The notes below the pieces were generated by a model. The model saw nothing but the letters and a program-made list of their open reading frames with translations. It was not told where the DNA came from and did no database searches. Shown here piece by piece: positions 4,948 through 9,295 of a stretch of 9,295 nucleotides of DNA (position 1 is the first letter of the stretch; each line of letters opens with the position of its first letter). This DNA comes from CAZGWJ01 sp964529445. Lineage in GTDB: Bacteria; Oederibacteriota; Muellerivitia; Muellerivitales; Muellerivitaceae. The DNA is taken from contig CAZGWJ010000098.1 of NCBI GenBank assembly GCA_964529445.1, forward strand, positions 1 to 9,295. Reading direction: 5' to 3'. Made by a program: the position numbers and the translations under genes.

Positions 4948-6998
4948 GGCTTCCCCAATGCGTTCGCCGCGTCGGTGCGGTTGTCCGGAGCGGTCAACGC
5001 CTTCTCGAAGGATCCACGGGCCTCTTCCTTCCGACCGGAGGCGCGTTGTAGATGCCCGAGATGATAATGGAAATGAGCGGCTTTGTATCCCCGTTCGAGG
5101 GCTCGACGCAGGGCCTCCTCGGCCCCCCGGTTGTCGCCCGCCCTCACGAAATGCAGATAGGCCCTCTCATGGAAACAGGATTCCAGGAAAGGATCGCCCT
5201 TGAAGGAAGGGTAGGCAACCGCCAAGCGCGAAAGCACCCGGTCCTCCCCCTCTTCCAGCCGCCGATTCAGGAGGAAGGCGGTGAGGGGTTGAAGCGCCGA
5301 ATCCGCTTCGATCCAGCGGGCCAGGACGGGAGCATCCACCGCGCCTTCGGGAACGACTGCCAACGCCAGGTGCCCGTAAGGCCATCCCAACCGGTCTCCC
5401 AGGTCGTGCCATTCGATCCGGGGGTAACGGGCGGATACGAAGGGGCGATAGTGGATATTCACCAGAAAAGCGGTCCAGGAGGGTTGGCGGTTTCGACCCG
5501 GCGCCCAGGGGCCGTCCATGAACCCATCCGCCGCCGCCGTCAAGGTCTGGTCGTAGGGATCGGGACGCAGGTTCAGAAGAAGTCGCCCGGGACCCCGGGC
5601 CGCCGTCTCCCGGAGAAGGATGCGATGGGCCGCCGCCAATTCGCTGTTCTTCATGATGGGGATGGGGAGGTCGAGGTTCCCCCAGGTGGCGCGGTAGCGC
5701 CCGAACAGGTGATAGGCGTCAAGAATTCCAGACAAAAGGACGAGGAGGACGATGACACGAACCCTCCTTTTCCCGGCCCGATCCGCGAGTCCGCCTCCCC
5801 CCAGGGCCGCCAACGTCGTGAGGAAGGGCCACGCCTGCATGACGCGGAATGCATCGAGGGCGCTCGTGATGAAACCGGGGATCATCAGGAACAGGGAGGA
5901 GCCGGCGAGCCAGGCCATGAATGGCTCCCGCCTTCTGCGCCATGCCACCCAGGCGCCCAGGACGAGAAGGGCGCCGGCGACCGGATTAAACAAGCCGTAC
6001 CATACCGGGCCGTAGGCGTTGGGATCGAAGGAGCGCATCCAGGGGAGGGTCGCGTAATAGATCCAGGCATTCCATTGCTTACCCGCATCGAATTCGCCTC
6101 CCAGGCTGAAGGCGTGCGCGATATAGGTGCCGTAACCCTCCCTCACGGCCAGGACGACGAAGGGCAGGGACCCCAAACACAAGGCCGCGAAGAAATGACC
6201 GATCACGCGCCGACCGGTCCCCTTCCCGCGGAATTTCCATAGGACCGCCAGAGCCACAACCGCCACGACACCCGGCCAGGGAATCATCACCTGGAATCCG
6301 GTGCCCAGGAACAGTCCCAGGATCCAGGCCCTGGACCAGGCGTTGTTCGGACCGGAAACCATCAGTCGCGCCAGGAACCAGAGCGCCACCCACTCCCACA
6401 GGAATCCCGACGAGAACCAGTTCGCATATCGGCCCGACCAGTTCGGCCAGAAACCGAAAGCCAGAAACCCGCCCAGAAGGATGCCCGCCGACCCCCGCAG
6501 GTAACCGCGTGCCACATGCAAACCGACGGCCAGACCCGCGATGCTGTACAACGCATAGGGCGACCACAAGGTCTCCAGGGAAGCGCCGAACAGTTTGAAG
6601 ACAACCCCTTGAACCCAGATGAAGAACGGAGGCAACTGGGCAATCCCGTAGAACGGGCGCCATACCCCCTGTCGGGCGATCTCCAGGCCGTAGAAGGCGT
6701 GTTGACCCTCGTCCAGGATGGGCCAGGCCGAAAGGGTGGTCAAATCCGCCAAACGGAGGACCGCGCCGACGATGAATAATAGAACCCAGCCCACGACCGG
6801 AAATCCGCCGGAAGCATCCCCCCTGGATGTCATGACGCCCGCCGGTACGGGTTCAGCCGCCCGGATGGCGATTGCCATCGCGAAGACGAGGAGAACCCAT
6901 TTCCAAGCGGGAGGGACGGGGAGAGGATCCAGGATGCTCAGGATCAGAGCCAATCCAGCCCAAGGAATGCCCTGGCGTAAAAGCAGCGCGCTTCTCAA
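4944..6998 (-). CDS. GT-C fold membrane glycosyltransferase with C-terminal TPR repeats
   Basis: This is a 684-residue membrane protein. Two hydrophobic segments (about 12-47) and a third (about 68-86) precede WPILDEGQH, where Asp96-Glu97 sits in the first extracytoplasmic loop like the acidic pair of PMT/ArnT-type GT-C enzymes. PPFFIW (123-128) follows, then multiple membrane segments to about residue 425. The C-terminal part is soluble, and its last 80 residues (about 607-674) read as two TPR-like helical repeats ending in ASGRKEEARGSFEKAL. It probably moves a sugar from a lipid-phosphate donor; the acceptor is unknown. The start is TTG at 6998, 4 bp after the stop of the CNNM gene, with only a weak GAGTGAT upstream; an internal start is possible but would remove membrane segments. 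Its TGA overlaps the GTG of the PHP gene. It shares fold but little obvious sequence with the glycosyltransferase at 1628. Confidence 0.8.
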   Translation of the reverse strand: MRSALLLRQGIPWAGLALILSILDPLPVPPAWKWVLLVFAMAIAIRAAEPVPAGVMTSRGDASGGFPVVGWVLLFIVGAVLRLADLTTLSAWPILDEGQHAFYGLEIARQGVWRPFYGIAQLPPFFIWVQGVVFKLFGASLETLWSPYALYSIAGLAVGLHVARGYLRGSAGILLGGFLAFGFWPNWSGRYANWFSSGFLWEWVALWFLARLMVSGPNNAWSRAWILGLFLGTGFQVMIPWPGVVAVVALAVLWKFRGKGTGRRVIGHFFAALCLGSLPFVVLAVREGYGTYIAHAFSLGGEFDAGKQWNAWIYYATLPWMRSFDPNAYGPVWYGLFNPVAGALLVLGAWVAWRRRREPFMAWLAGSSLFLMIPGFITSALDAFRVMQAWPFLTTLAALGGGGLADRAGKRRVRVIVLLVLLSGILDAYHLFGRYRATWGNLDLPIPIMKNSELAAAHRILLRETAARGPGRLLLNLRPDPYDQTLTAAADGFMDGPWAPGRNRQPSWTAFLVNIHYRPFVSARYPRIEWHDLGDRLGWPYGHLALAVVPEGAVDAPVLARWIEADSALQPLTAFLLNRRLEEGEDRVLSRLAVAYPSFKGDPFLESCFHERAYLHFVRAGDNRGAEEALRRALERGYKAAHFHYHLGHLQRASGRKEEARGSFEKALTAPDNRTDAANALGKP

Positions 6999-7002
6999 GC
7001 GA

Positions 7003-8391
7003 TCACTCGACAGGACCGGATGGTTTTTCGGGATCGCCGGGCTGGGGAGCCGGAGGTTCCGTGGATTTCCTGTCCCTGCGGCGGCGCACCCGGTGCCCGG
7101 TCGCGGGCTTGATCTCGAGGGGCTTCGTCCGCTTGACGAGTCGAACCTTCAGGATGCTCCGCTCGTCAGCGTCCACCACGTGCATCGCCGCTTCCACGTC
7201 ATCCAGGATACGGCCCTTGCGAGGCAGGTGCCCCATCCGGGCCACGATATACCCCCCCAGAGAGGCCACATCACCCTGGGGGGCCAGGTGAAGGCCGATG
7301 GACGCGTTCACGTCGTCCAGGGAGAGGGTGGGATCCACAAGGAAAGACCCGTCCGCCTGGCGGACGATGGGCCCCTCGTCCTCGAGTCCCGTCTTTTCGT
7401 CCCGGATATCGCCGATGATCTCCGTGACGAGATCCTCCAGGGTGACCATCCCGGCGGTTCCCCCGTATTCGTCCACCACGACGGCCAAGTGCATCTTGCC
7501 GCGGCGGAATTCCTCCAGCAGGCTGTCGACGCGCATGGTCTCCGGCACGAAGACGGGCTTGCGCAAGAGATCCTGGAGCACGATGAGGTCCCGGTTGCGC
7601 CAGATGGAAAGCAGGTCGTGGGTGTAGAGGATCCCGATGATGTGATCAGGAGTCTTCCGGTACACGGGGAGTCTCGAATGACCGCTCTGGATGACCACGT
7701 CCAGGACCAGCTCGAGGTTCATGGTCACGTCGATCCCGACCATGTCGGTGCGCGGCACCATCACGTCCCTCACCCTCTTGTCGGAGAAGCGGAAGATGGA
7801 GTGGATCATCCTCGCCTCGTCCTCCTCGAAGGTGCCTTCCTTGCGCCCCATTTCAAGGATAAGCTTCACGTCCTCCTCGGTGGCCGCGGAAAGCTCGGAG
7901 GAGGCCAGGTTCGGCGCCAGTTTCCTCAGGATGGCCGCGATCAGACGGGTCAAGGGCGACAACAGGAGTTCGAAAAGATAGAGCGGCAAGATGAGCCACG
8001 GACCCAATACCAGGGCATGAGCCCTCGCCGTGACTTTGGGGATGATCTCCGCGAATATGATGATGGTGACCGTCACCGCGGCCGAGGTCACCGTGCCGGT
8101 CCATGCCCGGCTCCAACCCCGGGTCTCTGCCACGTGGATCGCCAGATACGCGGCGACGACCGAAGCTGCGATGTTGACGGCGTTGTTCCCGATGAGGATG
8201 GCCGTCAGGACCCGGTTGGGCTGGTCCTCCCAGCGCCGGAAAGCCCGGCCGAGCAACGTGTTATCCCGGGCCCAATGATGCACGCGTTGCCGGGGGATGG
8301 AAAGGAGCGTGGTCTCCGCCCCCGAGAAATAGCAGGAACATACCACCAGCAGGCCGATCAGGAGCAATTGTCCGATCATCGATGGATCCAT
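7003..8391 (-). CDS. CNNM/HlyC-CorC family membrane protein (DUF21, CBS pair, CorC_HlyC)
   Basis: This is a 462-residue protein in three parts. An N-terminal DUF21/CNNM membrane domain (about 1-160) has hydrophobic segments near 5-22, 62-85, 100-120 and 126-150. A CBS pair (about 205-335) is bounded by VRDVMVPRTDM (207-217) and DEYGGTAGMVTLEDLVTEIIG (starting at 308). The CorC_HlyC transporter-associated domain (about 340-420) comes last. A basic, proline-rich tail (about 420-462) ends the protein. The family is linked to magnesium or cobalt homeostasis, and the CBS pair typically binds ATP. It follows ybeY as ybeX does in E. coli, but YbeX lacks the membrane domain. The ATG at 8391 was chosen: it is 1 nt after the ybeY stop (TGAGATG) with AAGGGA upstream. 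An extension to 8505 would run inside ybeY and encode Cys/Arg-rich non-family sequence. It ends in TGA. Confidence 0.93.
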   Translation of the reverse strand: MDPSMIGQLLLIGLLVVCSCYFSGAETTLLSIPRQRVHHWARDNTLLGRAFRRWEDQPNRVLTAILIGNNAVNIAASVVAAYLAIHVAETRGWSRAWTGTVTSAAVTVTIIIFAEIIPKVTARAHALVLGPWLILPLYLFELLLSPLTRLIAAILRKLAPNLASSELSAATEEDVKLILEMGRKEGTFEEDEARMIHSIFRFSDKRVRDVMVPRTDMVGIDVTMNLELVLDVVIQSGHSRLPVYRKTPDHIIGILYTHDLLSIWRNRDLIVLQDLLRKPVFVPETMRVDSLLEEFRRGKMHLAVVVDEYGGTAGMVTLEDLVTEIIGDIRDEKTGLEDEGPIVRQADGSFLVDPTLSLDDVNASIGLHLAPQGDVASLGGYIVARMGHLPRKGRILDDVEAAMHVVDADERSILKVRLVKRTKPLEIKPATGHRVRRRRDRKSTEPPAPQPGDPEKPSGPVE

Positions 8392-8392
8392 C

Positions 8393-8860
8393 TCATCCCT
8401 TCCGCCCGGCGTGGCCGGTCCCCAGGATCGACGACTGCAAATCGAGCATCCTCTTCTCCTGCACCCTCCCGGCATGGTCGAAGCCCAACAGATGCAGCAG
8501 GCCATGGACGAAAAGCCATTCGATCTCGTCCCCCGGGGGAACGCCTCGCGCGCGGGCTTGGCGCGCCGCGACCTCGGTGCAGATCACCACGTCACCCAGC
8601 ACCCGGGGAGCGGTGCGGGGCAAGGGGAACCGGGGCCCCTCCGCCTGGGGAAAGGACAGGACATCCGTGACGCGGTCCTTCCCGCGGTAATCCCGGTTGA
8701 GGCGCCGCATCCGCGCCTTCCCCGCGAATATCAGGGAGACCTGGGCGCGTCGTGCAAAGGCGGCGCCCCGGACCCGCTTCAAGGCCCTTTCGGCGATCCG
8801 CTCGATCCGGGCCCTCGAACACTGACGGATCCGTCTCGGATCCTCCAGTAAGATCCTCAT
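8393..8860 (-). CDS. ybeY: Endoribonuclease YbeY, rRNA maturation factor
   Basis: This is a 155-residue UPF0054 protein. The signature HGLLHLLGFDH carries zinc ligands His119, His123 and His129. The upstream family motifs NRDYRGKDRVTDVLSFP (55-71) and GDVVI (89-93) are intact. YbeY is a single-strand-specific metallo-endoribonuclease needed for 16S rRNA 3'-end processing and 70S quality control, and it works with YbeZ and Era, both encoded in this cluster. The ATG at 8860 overlaps the phoH stop by 4 bp (ATGA), with GGATGG upstream, indicating translational coupling. The TGA at 8395-8393 is 1 nt from the next ATG. Its length is usual for the family. Confidence 0.96.
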   Translation of the reverse strand: MRILLEDPRRIRQCSRARIERIAERALKRVRGAAFARRAQVSLIFAGKARMRRLNRDYRGKDRVTDVLSFPQAEGPRFPLPRTAPRVLGDVVICTEVAARQARARGVPPGDEIEWLFVHGLLHLLGFDHAGRVQEKRMLDLQSSILGTGHAGRKG

Positions 8861-9222
8861 CCGGAACCATCCCGGGCATAGGCACCGACGATGGCTTGGA
8901 CGAGAGGGTGGCGCACCACGTCCACCGCCTCGAATAGAACGAACTCGATCCCGGGCACGTCCTTGAGGACATCCATGACGTGGATCAACCCGGAAGCCCT
9001 GCCGGTCGGCAGGTCCACCTGGGTGATATCCCCCGTCACCACCATTCGCGATCCCATCCCCATGCGGGTCAGGAACATCTTCATCTGTTCCCGGGTCGTA
9101 TTCTGGGCCTCGTCGAGGATGATGAAGGCGTTCGAGAGGGTTCTTCCCCGCATGTATGCCAGGGGCGCCACCTCCACGGACCTCTGCTGGAACAGGCGCT
9201 GGAGCTTCTCGTATTCCACCAT
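8857..9222 (-). CDS. phoH: PhoH/YbeZ ATPase, C-terminal part downstream of an in-frame TAG
   Basis: These 121 codons encode the second half of the PhoH (YbeZ) P-loop ATPase core. They contain APLAYMRGRTL (19-29), Walker B IILDEAQNTT (34-43), MKMFLTRMG, TGDITQVDLP (63-72) and DVVRHPLV (101-108). PhoH proteins are usually over 300 residues, with Walker A well before this segment, so this is not a complete protein. The ATG at 9222 lies inside the conserved region and is preceded in frame by GAC and then TAG (9228-9226), beyond which family sequence continues. AGGA sits 1 nt before this ATG, or 4 nt before the following GTG, so re-initiation is conceivable. YbeZ partners YbeY in rRNA maturation, and the TGA overlaps the ybeY start by 4 bp. 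If TAG is a sequencing error, the whole is an ordinary 5'-partial phoH. Confidence 0.9.
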   Translation of the reverse strand: MVEYEKLQRLFQQRSVEVAPLAYMRGRTLSNAFIILDEAQNTTREQMKMFLTRMGMGSRMVVTGDITQVDLPTGRASGLIHVMDVLKDVPGIEFVLFEAVDVVRHPLVQAIVGAYARDGSG

Positions 9223-9225
9223 GTC

Positions 9226-9295
9226 CTAAAGGGCGTCATAAAGGGGCCTAAGGTAGGGGTCAACCTTCTCCTGCAGGTCGCCCGGCAGGAAGCCC
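9226..9295 (-). pseudogene. phoH: PhoH/YbeZ, upstream segment ending at in-frame TAG (5'-partial)
   Basis: Read on the minus strand from 9294, the codons give GFLPGDLQEKVDPYLRPLYD, then Ala-Leu, then TAG (9228-9226). This is the conserved PhoH segment that normally continues without a break into a (Tyr/Phe/His)-(Asp/Glu)-Met stretch. The reading frame is the same as that of the downstream part, so there is no frameshift, only one stop codon where homologues commonly carry an aromatic residue or histidine. The Walker A motif would lie beyond the window. Whether the gene is broken, split, read through or misread cannot be decided here. Confidence 0.75.

Noticed and set aside
8392..8505. Upstream start for the CNNM/CorC protein inside ybeY
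   Set aside because: The extra 38 residues are Cys/Arg/Gly-rich and are an out-of-frame reading of the conserved YbeY zinc-site region. The ATG at 8391 gives the usual DUF21 N-terminus.
6718..8670. A 650-codon open frame on the plus strand opposite the TPR glycosyltransferase, CNNM and ybeY genes
   Set aside because: Its product is rich in Arg, Gly, Pro, His and Asp with no domain, and it covers three well-supported minus-strand genes. Long antisense frames are expected in GC-rich DNA.
8857..9222. Treating the 121-residue PhoH frame as a complete small gene starting at 9222
   Set aside because: Conserved PhoH sequence continues in the same frame upstream of the TAG, and Walker A is missing, so the segment is part of a longer gene.
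1..9295. CRISPR arrays, tRNAs, insertion sequences, prophage or toxin-antitoxin genes
   Set aside because: No direct-repeat arrays, cloverleaf-like segments, transposase or integrase motifs, or small paired frames with convincing signals were seen.

Overview
This is a GC-rich bacterial window of mostly housekeeping content, with most genes on the minus strand and one long gene on the plus strand. There are no phage genes, insertion sequences, CRISPR arrays, rRNAs or tRNAs. Two GT-C membrane glycosyltransferases and a YbeZ-YbeY-CNNM gene order fit a free-living bacterium, probably with a Gram-negative envelope. The sequence alone does not place it in a phylum.

Left part (1-1627). The first 17 codons of an unidentified minus-strand gene run off the left edge. 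Next is a cytoplasmic family-1 beta-glucosidase on the minus strand. A 166-bp intergenic region follows. It carries a perfect TATAAT for the glucosidase, a hairpin, copies of a TTCGARCC motif, and a possible leaderless promoter for the divergent plus-strand gene.

Middle (1628-3202). A 524-residue GT-C fold (GT39/ArnT-like) membrane glycosyltransferase ends 9 bp from the convergent end of era.

Right part (3212-9295, all minus strand). In transcription order this is a compact cluster: phoH/ybeZ (5'-partial), ybeY, a DUF21-CBS-CorC_HlyC membrane protein, a second GT-C membrane protein with C-terminal TPR repeats, a PHP-domain phosphoesterase, and era. The first five genes are joined by 4-bp overlaps or gaps of 1-4 bp. 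An 83-bp gap precedes era, which starts at TTG. YbeZ, YbeY and Era are all tied to 16S rRNA maturation and ribosome quality control, so the backbone is a ribosome-maturation operon. A GT-C gene and a PHP gene sit between its members.

The most notable observation is at the right edge. The PhoH/YbeZ reading frame is intact and family-typical on both sides of a single in-frame TAG at 9226-9228. ATG follows one codon later. All eight visible gene ends use TGA, and none uses TAG. This could be a sequencing error, a nonsense mutation, a split gene with re-initiation, or amber read-through. No new defence, mobile or biosynthetic system is visible here.
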